DNA of 64,000 nt from Nostoc sp. NMS9. GTDB lineage: Bacteria > Cyanobacteriota > Cyanobacteriia > Cyanobacteriales > Nostocaceae. This document shows positions 34,306-45,400 of the stretch, one piece after another. The stretch lies in the NCBI RefSeq assembly GCF_017114995.1, contig NZ_JABXKL010000074.1, positions 62,001 to 126,000 of the forward strand, read 5' to 3'. Numbering within the stretch: position 1 is the stretch's first letter; each line of letters begins with the position of its first letter. The position numbers and the translations under genes are program-made. The notes under the pieces are model-generated. The model was not told the DNA's origin. It saw nothing but the letters and a program-made list of their open reading frames with translations, and did no database searches.

Positions 34306-35222
34306 TGCAAGAACGCGGGCATCTTTTAACTGAGCTGGTAAATCCTAACAGTCTGAACTTAGACCAGCTCAGTTCTCTGGAATTGGTGGAGTTGTTTAAT
34401 GACGAAGACCAAAAGGCTGTCGCAGCAGTTGCAGCGGCGAAAATCCAGTTAGCAGAGGCAATTGAGCGCACCGCAGAGCGTTTGCGCCACGGAGGACGCC
34501 TATTTTATATCGGTGCAGGGACAAGTGGTCGGTTAGGGGTGTTAGATGCTGCTGAGTGTCCACCTACTTTTTGTACACCCCCAGAGTTGGTACAGGGGAT
34601 TATTGCTGGTGGTGCTGGCGCACTAGTACGCAGTTCTGAAGATTTAGAAGACAGCATTGAAGATGGTGAGGCTGCGATCGCTCAACGACAGATTACCCAA
34701 TTAGATATAGTAGTTGGCATTACCGCTGGTGGAACAACGCCTTATGTCCACGGTGCGCTTCATGCTGCTCGTCAGCGAGGAGCCACAACTATTTTTATCG
34801 CCTGCGTTCCTGCTGAACAAGTTAGCTTTGATGCTGATATTGATATTCGCCTATTGACAGGGCCAGAAATAATCGCCGGTTCAACTCGCCTGAAAGCTGC
34901 TACAGCCACTAAATTAGCTTTAAATATCCTTTCTAGCGGCGTGATGGTTAAGCTAGGCAAAGTTTATGGCAATCGCATGGTGGATGTAGCAGTAACAAAT
35001 CAAAAATTACGCGATCGGGCTTTGCGAATTTTGCAAGACCTCACAGGTTTAAGTCGGGAAACTGCTGGTTTTTTACTAGAACGTAGTGGGAAATGGGTTA
35101 AGCTGGCGCTCTTGATGCACTGGACTGGTTTGGAAAAAGACGAAGGCGATCAGCTGCTTTCAGAACACCAAAGTAATCTCAGGGCAGCTGTTGTCAGCTA
35201 TCAAAACCACAAGCAATCTTGA
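34296..35222 (+). CDS. murQ: N-acetylmuramic acid 6-phosphate etherase
   Basis: A 308-residue SIS-domain enzyme that cleaves the lactyl ether of MurNAc-6-phosphate to GlcNAc-6-phosphate in cell-wall recycling. Signatures: RLFYIGAGTSGRLGVLDAAECPPTF (sugar-phosphate loop with Glu87, equivalent to the catalytic glutamate), VGITAGGTTPYVHGAL, and the C-terminal MVDVAVTNQKLRDRALRIL. Length matches the family. No murP or anmK adjoins; recycling may link functionally to the amidase at 5.4 kb, though they are far apart. The start codon lies inside a heptanucleotide repeat. Confidence 0.95.
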   Translation: MTNLQERGHLLTELVNPNSLNLDQLSSLELVELFNDEDQKAVAAVAAAKIQLAEAIERTAERLRHGGRLFYIGAGTSGRLGVLDAAECPPTFCTPPELVQGIIAGGAGALVRSSEDLEDSIEDGEAAIAQRQITQLDIVVGITAGGTTPYVHGALHAARQRGATTIFIACVPAEQVSFDADIDIRLLTGPEIIAGSTRLKAATATKLALNILSSGVMVKLGKVYGNRMVDVAVTNQKLRDRALRILQDLTGLSRETAGFLLERSGKWVKLALLMHWTGLEKDEGDQLLSEHQSNLRAAVVSYQNHKQS

Positions 35223-35839
35223 AGAAATTTTCTAAATAAATACTTTATAATCTGGCTGCTACTTGTTTTAGTAGCACGCCTTTTTTTAAGAATAATATTT
35301 CCTAGAAAAGTTGACATTAATTAGCATAATTAAAAATAGTAAACTTAAATAAATATTTTTAACATATATTTTCAATGTGAATAAAGTATAACTCTTTGGA
35401 GACTGCTAATCTTTTTTAAACAAAAATTCAGAACTTATACGGATATGATTCAATATGAAAATTCATAAAATGATATATTGACACACCATGATGTCGACTA
35501 TGGCAACCAACTTTAGTCATAAATATTAGCAGAAAAGTAAACTCTGCCAATAAAGAAAATACTCTATGCTAGATTTATTTACTAACAATAGTTTTGCCAT
35601 CTTAACATCTACCTTGCTTTTAATAATTTTGATTTAGACTGCTATATATCAAATGTATTTGCACTTATTTACATATCTGCCGATCGCTATATAGCTTGAA
35701 CACTGTAACAGAAGTGTTGCCTACCTTTAACAAGTGACTTAAGAAATTTGTCTGGTTAATTGAGATGGTAGCTGGATTTACGCCGTGCTCTAATAGTATC
35801 GGTTTTTAATGGCTAGCTTTTTAATAAAAGGAACAAACT
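35223..35839. other. AT-rich intergenic region upstream of the pix operon
   Basis: 617 nt without a gene. It should hold the promoter of the pix operon. TTGACA hexamers occur near 35311 and 35476, but neither has a convincing -10 box at 17 nt, so I do not call a promoter. An AAAAGGA Shine-Dalgarno at about 35826 precedes pixG. Confidence 0.4.
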
Positions 35840-37039
35840 ATGCCTCATCAAGAACTTATTTCAAATAACCTAGTAAATGAATTTAAAACTTGTACTCAGT
35901 TGCAATACAATGGCAAATTAAATATTAAGAGTTCAAAGGGCAGCCAATGGACTTTTTACTATCGATTGGGACGGATAGTTTGGGCAACAGGAGGAACTCA
36001 TCCCTTCCGACGTTGGCGTAGAAATATAGCTCAAAATTGTCCCCAGATTGATGTTGACAAGTTGCAGTTACGTGGGCAAGACCTATCAATTGATTACTGG
36101 GACTATAAATTGATAGAAATATTTTATAAAAAACAGAAAATTCAGAGGGAACAGATTCAATCTATTGCGGAAAATACGATAGCAGAACTATTATTTGACC
36201 TAGCTTTGCAAGGAAATTTTGCTACTCTAAGTTGCAATCGCAACCAAGAAGTTATCTTAGAAACCCCAATGAGCTTCACGAGTGCAGAAATGTCTGTAAA
36301 GCACATGCAAGACTCATGGAAAATTTGGTCAGAAGCTGGTTTAGCAAATTTTTCTCCTGACTTGGCACCAGTTCTACGGCGACCAGAACAACTTGAGCAG
36401 ATGGTAAATCCATCTGTTTACAAAAACTTTGTGAATTTAATCAATGGCAAATTCACTCTGCGAGATTTAGCCATGAAAATGAAGCAGAGTGTACTACCAC
36501 TAACCCGTTCCTTGCTTCCCTATATCCTTAAAGGAATCATTGAATTGATAGAAGTACCTGACTTACCTTTAGGAATTACTGAAGTCAACAATAACTCTAC
36601 CACCACACAAGCCAAGAAGCGGATTGCTCCACTAGTGGCTTGCGTTGATGATAGCCCTCAAGTATGTAAAATGGTAGAGGATATTGTCACTTCCAATGGA
36701 TTGAGGTTTGTCAAAATTCAAGATGCTGTACAAGCTCTACCAACCCTTATTCAGGATAAACCAGACCTGATTTTCTTGGATTTGATTATGCCAGTTGCTA
36801 GTGGTTACGAAATTTGTACTCAGTTACGACGAATATCTACTTTTTCCAACACACCAATAATTATATTAACAGGCAGTGATGGTCTTTTAGATAGAGTTCG
36901 TGCCAAAGTAGTTGGTTCTACAGATTTTCTCACTAAACCTGTAGTGGCTGATAAGGTAATGAGTATAATACGTAAATATTTACCTACACAGAGCGTATCC
37001 ACCGATAAGAGGAAATCTAATTTAGAGGTTTGTAATTAG
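35840..37039 (+). CDS. pixG: PatA/PixG-type response regulator (PATAN-REC)
   Basis: A 399-residue protein. The N-terminal part (about 1-255) is the cyanobacterial PATAN/DUF4388 domain of PatA-like regulators, with the tract GKLNIKSSKGSQWTFYYRLG. Residues about 262-385 are a CheY-like receiver with phospho-acceptor Asp314 (IFLDLIMP), the acidic pair in CVDDS, and a C-terminal lysine in FLTKP. In Synechocystis the equivalent protein opens the pixGHIJL (tax1) phototaxis operon and acts as an output of the light-driven CheA pathway on type IV pili. Gene order here is identical. A 497-nt gap follows, so pixH may have an additional promoter. Confidence 0.9.
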   Translation: MPHQELISNNLVNEFKTCTQLQYNGKLNIKSSKGSQWTFYYRLGRIVWATGGTHPFRRWRRNIAQNCPQIDVDKLQLRGQDLSIDYWDYKLIEIFYKKQKIQREQIQSIAENTIAELLFDLALQGNFATLSCNRNQEVILETPMSFTSAEMSVKHMQDSWKIWSEAGLANFSPDLAPVLRRPEQLEQMVNPSVYKNFVNLINGKFTLRDLAMKMKQSVLPLTRSLLPYILKGIIELIEVPDLPLGITEVNNNSTTTQAKKRIAPLVACVDDSPQVCKMVEDIVTSNGLRFVKIQDAVQALPTLIQDKPDLIFLDLIMPVASGYEICTQLRRISTFSNTPIIILTGSDGLLDRVRAKVVGSTDFLTKPVVADKVMSIIRKYLPTQSVSTDKRKSNLEVCN

Positions 37040-37536
37040 GGAGAATAAAAGGCGATTTTTGATTCTGAATTCTTCCTCAAAATTTATAGACTTTTCCACC
37101 TCAGTAAAAATCAAATTATTGAGGTTGAAACAATTTTAAATTAACTCTATTTATAAATTCATTTATTTGTCGATCGATTTGCGATTTTAGATATATTCTC
37201 ACCTTAAATTCTTTTGCTATCAGTCAGTTTTAAATTTTTAATCTTCAATCCAAAACTTAAAATCTAAAATTAGGTTATCAAACTATTTTGTATTCAACTA
37301 TCTTATATTAAGTTATATTTATTACGTACTTTTTCTGAGGTTGATAAATAAAGATTGAATCAAAATTAGACAAATACAATTTTTTGTATTTATAGCAGTC
37401 CTATTTGATTTGTGAAATATTGGTTAGGGCAAAGGGGTTAGGGCTAGTCTCTAGTCCCTTCTATGTCTTTTTGAGGAATCATTTAGGATTTGTATATTTT
37501 GTTTACATTTTGAGAAAAAGTTAACGAGTAATTGCC
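37040..37536. other. Intergenic region between pixG and pixH
   Basis: 497 AT-rich nt with no gene seen. A small inverted motif GGGCTAGTCTCTAGTCCC (37440-37457) resembles repeat fragments found after the amidase gene. Confidence 0.4.
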
Positions 37537-37899
37537 ATGAATACTGTTTTAGTTGTTGAAGATGGCTTAACAGATATGGAAATAATCAGCCGTTACTTAC
37601 AACAGGCAGGTTATTCTGTGATTAGTGCCACTAGTAGTGAAGAGGCTCAAGACAAAATAGATAAAAATAAGCCAGACTTAATATTTCTCGACGTAATTTT
37701 ACCAGGTAAAAGTGGCTTTGAAATTTGCCGAGAACTGAAAAATAATCCCGACACTAGTAATATACCTGTAGTTTTTTGCTCTACAAAAAATAGCGATGTA
37801 GATAAAATTTGGGGTAATATGTTAGGCGCTGATGGTTATTTATCAAAACCGATTGATCGAGACGAATTAGTGGTAATTATAAAACGATTACTTAATTAG
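37537..37899 (+). CDS. pixH: CheY-like response regulator PixH
   Basis: A 120-residue stand-alone receiver domain: acidic pocket VVEDG, phospho-acceptor Asp52 (IFLDVILPG), conserved Thr/Ser region FCSTKN and Lys in YLSKPID. No output domain, as in CheY. It follows pixG and precedes the CheW-like gene, the position of PixH in Synechocystis, where it modulates phototaxis direction. Confidence 0.9.
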   Translation: MNTVLVVEDGLTDMEIISRYLQQAGYSVISATSSEEAQDKIDKNKPDLIFLDVILPGKSGFEICRELKNNPDTSNIPVVFCSTKNSDVDKIWGNMLGADGYLSKPIDRDELVVIIKRLLN

Positions 37900-38022
37900 T
37901 AAAATATTATCAATCAACAAATCTTAGAAGTCACTATTTCTTAGATAGAATCTCTCCAAGAAGAGGAAATAACTGCAACCAGTGGCTAAAGATAAATAAT
38001 CAAAGACAAAGGATCAATAGTT

Positions 38023-38496
38023 TTGGAAACCCAGGAAAAGTTTTTAAGTTTTAATTTGGGAGTAAGTGATACAGCCGTCATTTCTTTACAACACATCACA
38101 GAAGTTTTGCAAGTATCATTACCAGAAATATGTGGTGTTCCTCAGATGCCAAGTAGCGTTTTAGGTATTTATAACTGGCGCGGTGAGATGCTTTGGTTAG
38201 TTGATTTAGAGGCAATGTTAGGTTATCCTCCTATTTCGCAAGGATCAAATTTACTTTCAAGAATGATGGCAATTGTTCTGGAAAATAAAGGTAAGTATTT
38301 GGGACTTTTGGTGCGACAACTTATAGATATTGAATGGCTAAATACTAAAGAAATGAAACTCGCAACTGCTGAATTATTTTATCCGAAAATATCACCTTTT
38401 TTACAGGGATACTTTATTAATGATTCAGAAGAGATAATTTTTAATCTGGATGCAACAACTATTATTCAAGCTCCAGCATGGGAAATTCATAATTGA
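38023..38496 (+). CDS. pixI: CheW-like adaptor PixI
   Basis: A 157-residue CheW-domain protein (FLSFNLGVSDTAVISLQHIT, SSVLGIYNWRGEMLWLVDLE, LGLLVRQLIDIEWL). CheW proteins bridge methyl-accepting receptors to CheA; here they should couple PixJ to PixL. The start is TTG at 38023 with AAAGGAT about 10 nt upstream; I see no in-frame ATG that keeps the domain whole. It lies 123 nt after pixH and 125 nt before pixJ, so probably one operon. Confidence 0.9.
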   Translation: METQEKFLSFNLGVSDTAVISLQHITEVLQVSLPEICGVPQMPSSVLGIYNWRGEMLWLVDLEAMLGYPPISQGSNLLSRMMAIVLENKGKYLGLLVRQLIDIEWLNTKEMKLATAELFYPKISPFLQGYFINDSEEIIFNLDATTIIQAPAWEIHN

Positions 38497-38621
38497 ATAT
38501 TTAGTAAGGTGTGATTAGGTTATTGTTTTGAAAATTCCTAATCCTTAATGAGTAAATATCAGATAACTTTTGCTTGCAACATATCAAGCTATTACCCATC
38601 GCAGTTTTTGAGGTTAATCAA

Positions 38622-41600
38622 ATGACATTTTTGTATAACAATAATCATGATAACGAGCATCTAATCTCTGAATTAGAAAATCAGAATGGTAACGCTCACA
38701 TAGCAAATATTGCTAGTAGTGAAATATCTTTATTAAGTGCGATCGCTCAAGAATTTAAAACATGGCGGCGACAGTTGAAAGATATCGCAACTCACATGCG
38801 CCAAGCCCCAGACATTGATACATTACTTAAGATCACTGTAGCACAAGTTAGAGAAAAGATTGGCTGCGATCGCGCCTTAATTTATCAGTTTACTTCGCGA
38901 GAATCAGGTAATGTTTTAGCAGAGTCAAGAACATTAGGTTGGACTCCAACTTTAGGCGAAAAGATTCCCGGAATTATTTTTGGCTTATATACCAATCAAG
39001 ACTATGTAGAAGCTGTAGTTATTGACGATATCAATCAGATTCAACTTACCCCTTATCAAAAACAACTGCTAGATAAATTTCAAATTAAAGCTAGTTTGAG
39101 TTTACCGATTGTGGTAGAAGGTAAAGTGTGGGGCTTACTAGCAGTCAATAATTGCTACTCAACGCGGCAGTGGCAAGAAGGAGAAATTAGCCTACTATCT
39201 CAACTTACAACAGAACTAATTTACAAATTACAGAGCTTTGAATTCCAAAAAGAACAGCAACAGCGGATACTAGCAAAAAAATCGGTAGCTAAAGTCATCG
39301 ACAAAATTCTGCGGGTATCAAATGTTGATAAGCTTTTTCAAACAACCACTCAAGAAGTACGTCAATTACTAAAATGCGATCGCGTCGGTGTTTATCGCTT
39401 CAAACCTGACTGGAGTGGCGAGTTTGTCGCTGAGTCAGTGGGTAATGGCTGGATAAAAATGGTCGGCCCTGATTTTTACATGGTCTGGGAAGATAGCCAC
39501 TTACAAGACACTCAAGGAGGACGTTATGCCAAGGGTGAAAGCTTTGTAGTCAATGACATTTATCAAATGGGTCATGCTCAATGTCACATTGACATTTTAG
39601 AGCAGTATGAAATGAAGGCTTACATCATTGCACCCATATTTGCTGGAGAAAAATTATGGGGTTTGTTGGCAGCTTATCAAAATTCTGGGCCTCGTGATTG
39701 GCAACCTTGGGAAGAAAGCTTTGTAACTCAAATTGGGTTGCAATTTGGTGTAGCTATCTCACAAGGGGAATATCTCGAACAAGTGCAGACGAAATCTGAC
39801 CAACTAGCTCAAATAGTTGAACAAGAAAAAGTTTTCACTAAGATAGTCAACCGCATCAGACAATCTTTAGATGTAGAAAGCGTCTTTAAAACAACCACTC
39901 AAGAAGTGCGTCAATCACTACAATGCGATCGCGTCGCTGTCTATCGTTTTAACCCTGACTGGGGTGGCGAATTTGTGGCTGAGTCTGTGGGTACTGGTTG
40001 GACAAAACTGGTAGGCCCTGATATTAAAACTGTTTTGGACGATACCTACTTGCAAGAAACTAAGGGAGGTCGGTATGTCAGAGGTGAAAACTTTATCGTC
40101 AATAATATCTATGAAGTAGGGCTTGCTCCCTGTCATATTGAGATTTTAGAACAGTTTGAAGCCAAAGCTTACATGATTGCTCCGATATTTTTCGGGGATA
40201 AACTGTGGGGATTGCTGGCAGCTTATCAAAATTCTAGCTCCCGTGAATGGCAAAGCTGGGAAGTGAACTTTTTGGTTCAGACTAGCTTGCAATTTAGCCT
40301 AGCTAAATCACAGATAGACTATTTGGAATTAGTGCGGGTGAAATCTGAGAAACTAGCTCAAATAGCAGAACAAGAGAAAGCTGTCACCAAGATCAGTAAC
40401 CGCATTCGGCAATCTTTAGATGTAGAAGAAATCTTCAAAACAACTACTCAAGAAGTAAGACAATTACTGCGATGCGATCGCGTTGCCGTGTATCGCTTCA
40501 ATCCTAACTGGAGTGGGGAATTTGTCGCAGAGTCAGCAGGTCATCTTTGGGTAAAACTGGTAGGCCCCGATATCAAAACTGTCTGGGAAGATACCCACTT
40601 ACAAGAAACTCAAGGAGGTCGATATGCCCAAGGGGAAAACTTTGTTGTACATGATATCTATCAGGTAGGTCATTCTCCTTGTCACATTGAAGTTTTAGAG
40701 CAATTTGAAGCCAAAGCCTATGTAATTGTTCCTGTATTTGCTGGGGAAGAATTGTGGGGATTGCTGGCAGCTTATCAAAATTCGGGAACTCGTGATTGGG
40801 AAGAATTAGAAGTTACTTTGTTAGGACGTATTGGCAGCCAGTTAGGACTGGCATTACAACACACCGAATACTTGCAACAAGTACAAGCGCAGTCAGCAAA
40901 ATTAGCAGAAGCAGCAACACGGGAAAAGGCAGCTAAGGAGTTACTACAACAACGATCTATTCAACTCTTAAAAGCCCTTAGACCCGCCCTTAACGGCGAC
41001 TTAACAGTACGCGCACCGATTACAGAAGACGAGCTAGGCACAATCGCAGATGCTTACAATAATACTCTGCAAGCACTGCGGGAAATTGTTGTTCAGGTAC
41101 AAGGAGCTGCTCAACAAGTTGCCCAAACTTCTAGCAATAGTGAGGCTTCCCTAGCGGGACTAACCAATCTGGCACAACAACAGTCTGAGGAAATTACCGC
41201 AGCTTTAGATGACATTCAACAGATGGTGGACTCTACTCAAGCTGTAGTAGCCAATGCTGAGTTAGTACAACTAGCAGTGCAAAAAGCCAATCAAACTGTA
41301 GAGTCTGGCGATACTGCCATGAACCTGACTGTAAAAGCAATCCAAGGAATTCGTGAAACCGTCGCTCAAACCAGCAAAAAGATTAAACGTCTCAGCGAAT
41401 CCTCACAAAAAATCTCCAAAGTGGTGAATTTGATTGGTAATTTTGCCACACAGACAAACGTACTCGCTCTGAATGCAGCCATTGAAGCTACTCGTGCCGG
41501 TGAATATGGCAAAGGCTTTGCAGTTGTAGCTGATGAAGTCCGTTCTTTATCTCGCCAATCAGCAGCAGCAACCATCGAAATTGAAAAATTAGTCCAGGAG

Positions 41601-41930
41601 ATTCAAGCAGAAACCGGAGAAGTCGCAGTAGCAATGGAAACTGGTATTCAGCAGGTAGTAGAAGGTACAAATCTTGTCAGTGACACTCGCCAAAACTTAA
41701 ATGCGATCGTTTCTGCAACTGCCGAAATTAGTCAGCTAATCGAGCGAATTACCGCAGCAACTCAAAAACAAATGGCGCAATCTGTAACAGTAACTAAATC
41801 AATGCAAGATGTCGCAGAAATTGCCGATAAAACTTTTGCTGAATCTCAAGAAATTGCGACTGTGTTCCAAAATTTATCAGGAATGGCGCAAGAGTTATTA
41901 ACAACTGCTAGTAAGTTTAAAGTGAAATGA
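38622..41930 (+). CDS. pixJ: PixJ: soluble photoreceptor with four GAF domains, HAMP and MCP signalling domain
   Basis: 1102 residues from ATG 38622, which has TGAGG 8 nt upstream; a TTG 48 nt earlier is less likely. GAF1 (about 60-200) lacks the chromophore cysteine. GAF2 has Trp289, Asp291, Cys321 and His322, the same numbers as the red/green-absorbing GAF2 of Anabaena AnPixJ, which supports this start. GAF3 has Leu472-Asp-Asp474 in place of Trp-Glu-Asp and Cys504-His505. GAF4 has Trp655, Asp657, Cys687 and His688. A HAMP-like segment lies near 783-835, and the MCP domain tip near 940-975 (NVLALNAAIEATRAGEYGKG). No transmembrane helix, so it is cytoplasmic. Bound phycocyanobilin should photoswitch and control PixL kinase activity for phototaxis. 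Confidence 0.95.
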   Translation: MTFLYNNNHDNEHLISELENQNGNAHIANIASSEISLLSAIAQEFKTWRRQLKDIATHMRQAPDIDTLLKITVAQVREKIGCDRALIYQFTSRESGNVLAESRTLGWTPTLGEKIPGIIFGLYTNQDYVEAVVIDDINQIQLTPYQKQLLDKFQIKASLSLPIVVEGKVWGLLAVNNCYSTRQWQEGEISLLSQLTTELIYKLQSFEFQKEQQQRILAKKSVAKVIDKILRVSNVDKLFQTTTQEVRQLLKCDRVGVYRFKPDWSGEFVAESVGNGWIKMVGPDFYMVWEDSHLQDTQGGRYAKGESFVVNDIYQMGHAQCHIDILEQYEMKAYIIAPIFAGEKLWGLLAAYQNSGPRDWQPWEESFVTQIGLQFGVAISQGEYLEQVQTKSDQLAQIVEQEKVFTKIVNRIRQSLDVESVFKTTTQEVRQSLQCDRVAVYRFNPDWGGEFVAESVGTGWTKLVGPDIKTVLDDTYLQETKGGRYVRGENFIVNNIYEVGLAPCHIEILEQFEAKAYMIAPIFFGDKLWGLLAAYQNSSSREWQSWEVNFLVQTSLQFSLAKSQIDYLELVRVKSEKLAQIAEQEKAVTKISNRIRQSLDVEEIFKTTTQEVRQLLRCDRVAVYRFNPNWSGEFVAESAGHLWVKLVGPDIKTVWEDTHLQETQGGRYAQGENFVVHDIYQVGHSPCHIEVLEQFEAKAYVIVPVFAGEELWGLLAAYQNSGTRDWEELEVTLLGRIGSQLGLALQHTEYLQQVQAQSAKLAEAATREKAAKELLQQRSIQLLKALRPALNGDLTVRAPITEDELGTIADAYNNTLQALREIVVQVQGAAQQVAQTSSNSEASLAGLTNLAQQQSEEITAALDDIQQMVDSTQAVVANAELVQLAVQKANQTVESGDTAMNLTVKAIQGIRETVAQTSKKIKRLSESSQKISKVVNLIGNFATQTNVLALNAAIEATRAGEYGKGFAVVADEVRSLSRQSAAATIEIEKLVQEIQAETGEVAVAMETGIQQVVEGTNLVSDTRQNLNAIVSATAEISQLIERITAATQKQMAQSVTVTKSMQDVAEIADKTFAESQEIATVFQNLSGMAQELLTTASKFKVK

Positions 41931-41936
41931 AAAACA

Positions 41937-41957
41937 GTTAGGAGTTAGGAGTTAGGA
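41937..41957 (+). repeat. Heptanucleotide repeat GTTAGGA x3
   Basis: Three tandem GTTAGGA units just after the pixJ stop codon, followed by a diverged unit. Confidence 0.75.
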
Positions 41958-42066
41958 GTTATTAGGTCAAAGGATTAATTATATAAAGCACTATTTTATT
42001 GGCAAATGTAAAATGCTTTGACCTTAATTACTTATAACTTTTTAGTTAAAGAGAGGAGAAGAGTAA

Positions 42067-42477
42067 TTGGCAGAGAGTATTATTCAACAGAAAAGTTTTA
42101 AATTTGTTTTAGAAATTATTCACCTATATATTAAACTGCAAGAGCAATGGGAATATGTGCTTTCTAAGCAATTACTACGAAGTGGGACAAGTATCGGCGC
42201 GAATGTTGAAGAGGCTAGCGGTGGTCAGAGTAGAAAAGATTTATTGGCAAAAATGTATATTGCATACAAAGAAGCTAGGGAAACCAAATACTGGCTACGT
42301 CTACTACAACAGTCCAAACTAGTAAATATTGATTTAACTAATGAACTAATTTATGCAGACGAAATCATTCGGATTTTGAGTTCAATAGTCAAGACAACTG
42401 AAAAATCAATTGGTCGATCAACTCCTAACTCCCAACTCCTAATTCCTAACTCCCCACACCCCACTCCCCAATTATGA
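42067..42477 (+). CDS. Four-helix-bundle protein (23S rRNA intervening-sequence protein family)
   Basis: A 136-residue helical protein. Residues 1-118 match the S23/IVP-like four-helix-bundle family: LRSGTSIGANVEEASGGQSR, then YIAYKEARETKYWLRLLQQS. The last ~18 residues (STPNSQLLIPNSPHPTPQL region) are encoded by heptanucleotide repeats (CTCCTAA type, 42422-42456) and look like a repeat-derived tail. The start is TTG with GGAG about 10 nt upstream. Its stop overlaps the pixL start (ATGA at 42474), so pixL translation is probably coupled to it. Family members occur inside 23S rRNA intervening sequences and as stand-alone genes of unknown function; it is not a standard Pix component. Confidence 0.85.
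   Translation: MAESIIQQKSFKFVLEIIHLYIKLQEQWEYVLSKQLLRSGTSIGANVEEASGGQSRKDLLAKMYIAYKEARETKYWLRLLQQSKLVNIDLTNELIYADEIIRILSSIVKTTEKSIGRSTPNSQLLIPNSPHPTPQL
42422..42456 (+). repeat. Heptanucleotide repeat at the 3' end of the four-helix-bundle gene
   Basis: CTCCTAA, CTCCCAA, CTCCTAA, TTCCTAA and CTCCCCA in tandem, read as coding sequence, followed by C-rich sequence up to the overlapping pixL start. Confidence 0.75.
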
Positions 42478-45400
42478 TCACAGATAGCGAAATTCGCGAA
42501 CAAGGATACATCTACTTTCTAGCTGAAGCCCCAGAATTAGTCCAAATTATTGAACAAGAATTATTTAGCTTATCAGAAAATAATAGCATTGCAAAAATTC
42601 ACAACTTAATGCGTGCGACCCATACACTTAAAGGTGGTGCTGCTAACGTTGGGCTAGAATTAATTAAGATGATCGCCCATTTTTTAGAAGATGTATTTAA
42701 GGCTTTATACAATCCAAAAGTGGTAGTTGATGCAGAATTTCAAACACTTTTATTACAAGCTTATGAGTGTTTGAGTATAGCATTAAATACTGAGTTAATA
42801 GGCAGTACTGTTAATGATGAAGAACTACTTCATCGAGCGACTTCAGTGTTCACACAGTTGCAAGAAAAACTGGGTAATGTATTTGGTGCTGAATCTCATA
42901 TTCCCACTTCTGAAGAATTGGGATTTGATATTGTACAATCTGTTTTTGAAGTAGGAGTAGAACAACGTCTAAATAGTATTGCTGGCATTGTTAACAATCC
43001 ACCAAATAGTGACGAATTTATTGACTTTTTACACTCTCAAGCTGAAGTATTTCTTGGCTTGGCAGAATCTCTAAATTTACCTGGATTGGGAGAAATTTCC
43101 CAAACGATTCTCTCAGCGTTGCAAGCAAATCCCAGTCAAGTACAGCAAATTGCAGAAATTGCCCTTGCAGATTTACAACAAGCAAAAAAAATGGTATTAG
43201 CAGGCGATCGCACATCTGGTGGAGAACCTTCTTCAGGTTTGCGAAAACTTGCAGTAGTGGCAAATAATGAGTTATCTGAAGAATTACAAAATGATTCATC
43301 TGCTAGTAAAGTTTTTATCCATGAAGAAGAGTTTTATCAGTTTCTCGCTACATCTGATAATAAAAGCGAATCGGTAAAACCAACAACTGCCAAGTTTTAT
43401 TTAAAAGTAATTCGCTACATTTATGGCTGGTTTAATCACCAGATGGAAATACCAGAGTCGGAACTGAGTTTGACTTTACTAGTTCCCAGGTTAGAAAGAA
43501 AACATCTGTTTAATTATATCGAAAACTGGCTGAAAGACTTTCTTGATTTTGTTCAAGATGAAGAAGATAGTCAAAGTCTTTGTATTTATCGACGTGGGAT
43601 CATCTTAATCATCCTATTTGCAGTTGCAAAGTTTCAATATTCTCTGAAAGCATCTGATAGCCACCTCTCAGAAATTAAAATATTACAAAACCAAATTCAC
43701 AAATTAGCAAAAGAATATAAAATTTATCCTCCTGTTACTAGCGAAGAGAAAAATTGGCTTGATAGTCCCAAGTTACAAAAACTGTTAGTGATTAAAGAGA
43801 TTGTATCTTCTCAATCAAATGAGAACTTACTAGAAGCAATATGGGGAGAAGAAGCTAGTCAAAACCTTGCTGTTGAAATTGTGACAACCCAGACTGATGA
43901 TTCTTCAGGAAAGCTTGATTCATTAACTGTCAGTGAGCAGGAAGTTCTAGATGTTCCTGAAACAGCTATTGAAGTTATGCCTGATATAGCTACACAAATC
44001 AACAAAGAAATAGAAGATAAATCACAGTATGTTCAAACTAAAAACTCTCGCCAACCTTCATTTATTCGGGTAGATACAGAGAGACTGCAACACCTCAATT
44101 ATCTAGCTGGAGAATTGCTTATTTACCAAAAACGGTGTAGTTTACAAGATGAACAAGTCAAAGAAATAATTGACCAACTAGTACAGCAAATTACTAGACA
44201 CCAAACAACTTTAAATGAGTTACGCGATCTACCTTTACAAATACAAAATATTACCTCACAACAAACGCAAAGTTTTGCAGTGGATTTTGACTCTCTAGAA
44301 ATGGATGTATATACAGAATTTCATACTACATTGCATGAAGCAATAGAAGAGACACTGCAACTACAAGAAACCACAGAGTCTCTTGATTTGCTTCTGACAC
44401 AAGCTACTCAAATTAGTGATAAACAAGAGAATTTAACTCTTAATATTATAGATAGCTTAGTCGAAGCACGAATGTCGCCTTTGGGTAATATTCTGAATCG
44501 TTTCCCCCAGATGGTAAATAAGTTGGGGAATGTTCATGCCAAACTTGTAGAATTGAAACTTACTGGTAGTGAAGTACTGGTAGATAAAGCGATCGCAGAA
44601 AAGCTCTACGATCCCTTGTTACACTTAGTGCGTAATGCTTTTGACCACGGTATTGAAGCTCCGCAAGTTCGCCGAGAGCTTGGTAAACCAGAACAAGGTT
44701 TAATCGAAATCTGCGCTTATCATCAGGGTAGCCAAACTGTTATCGAAGTTCGAGATGATGGTCAGGGATTGAATTTAGATAGAATTCGCAGAAAAGCTGT
44801 TGAACTTTATCCCATACAAACTGAAGAAAAAACTAGAAACTATGCTTCTAGTCTGGCTGAACCTGAACTTTTAGATTTGATATTTTCGCCTGGATTTACT
44901 ACTGCAAATAAAGTAAGTGAAATTTCTGGGCGTGGCATGGGTTTAGATATTGTGCGTACTCAGATGCACGCACTCAACGGCTCGATTTCAGTTCAATCCT
45001 TACCCAACCAAGGAACAATATTCATACTCAAAATTCCTTTTTCTATGACTACAGAAAAGTTAATGCTAGTTCAAGCCAAAGGTGTTGTTTATGGTCTGAT
45101 GTTAGACAGTATCGAAAAAATATTAATTCCCTCTGAACAACAGATTAAAGAAATTGAAGGAAAAAAAGTCTTGTATTGGAATATAGACAATGATGAGACT
45201 ATGGTTAGCCTTCGTCAACTTTCAAAGTTGATTAATTATAATGGTTCATTGATTAATAATGAGACTCCATACAACACATCAAATACTCACGACCCAAGTG
45301 TAGCGAAAAATCCGGTGCTTTTGCTACAGCGAAATCAGGGAAAGGTTGCTTTAGAAGTTGACCAAATAATTGGTGAACAAGAACTGGTAATCAGACCTTT

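Noticed and set aside
38574..38621. TTG start for pixJ
   Set aside because: ATG 38622 has a TGAGG Shine-Dalgarno and gives residue numbers matching AnPixJ GAF2 (Trp289, Asp291, Cys321).
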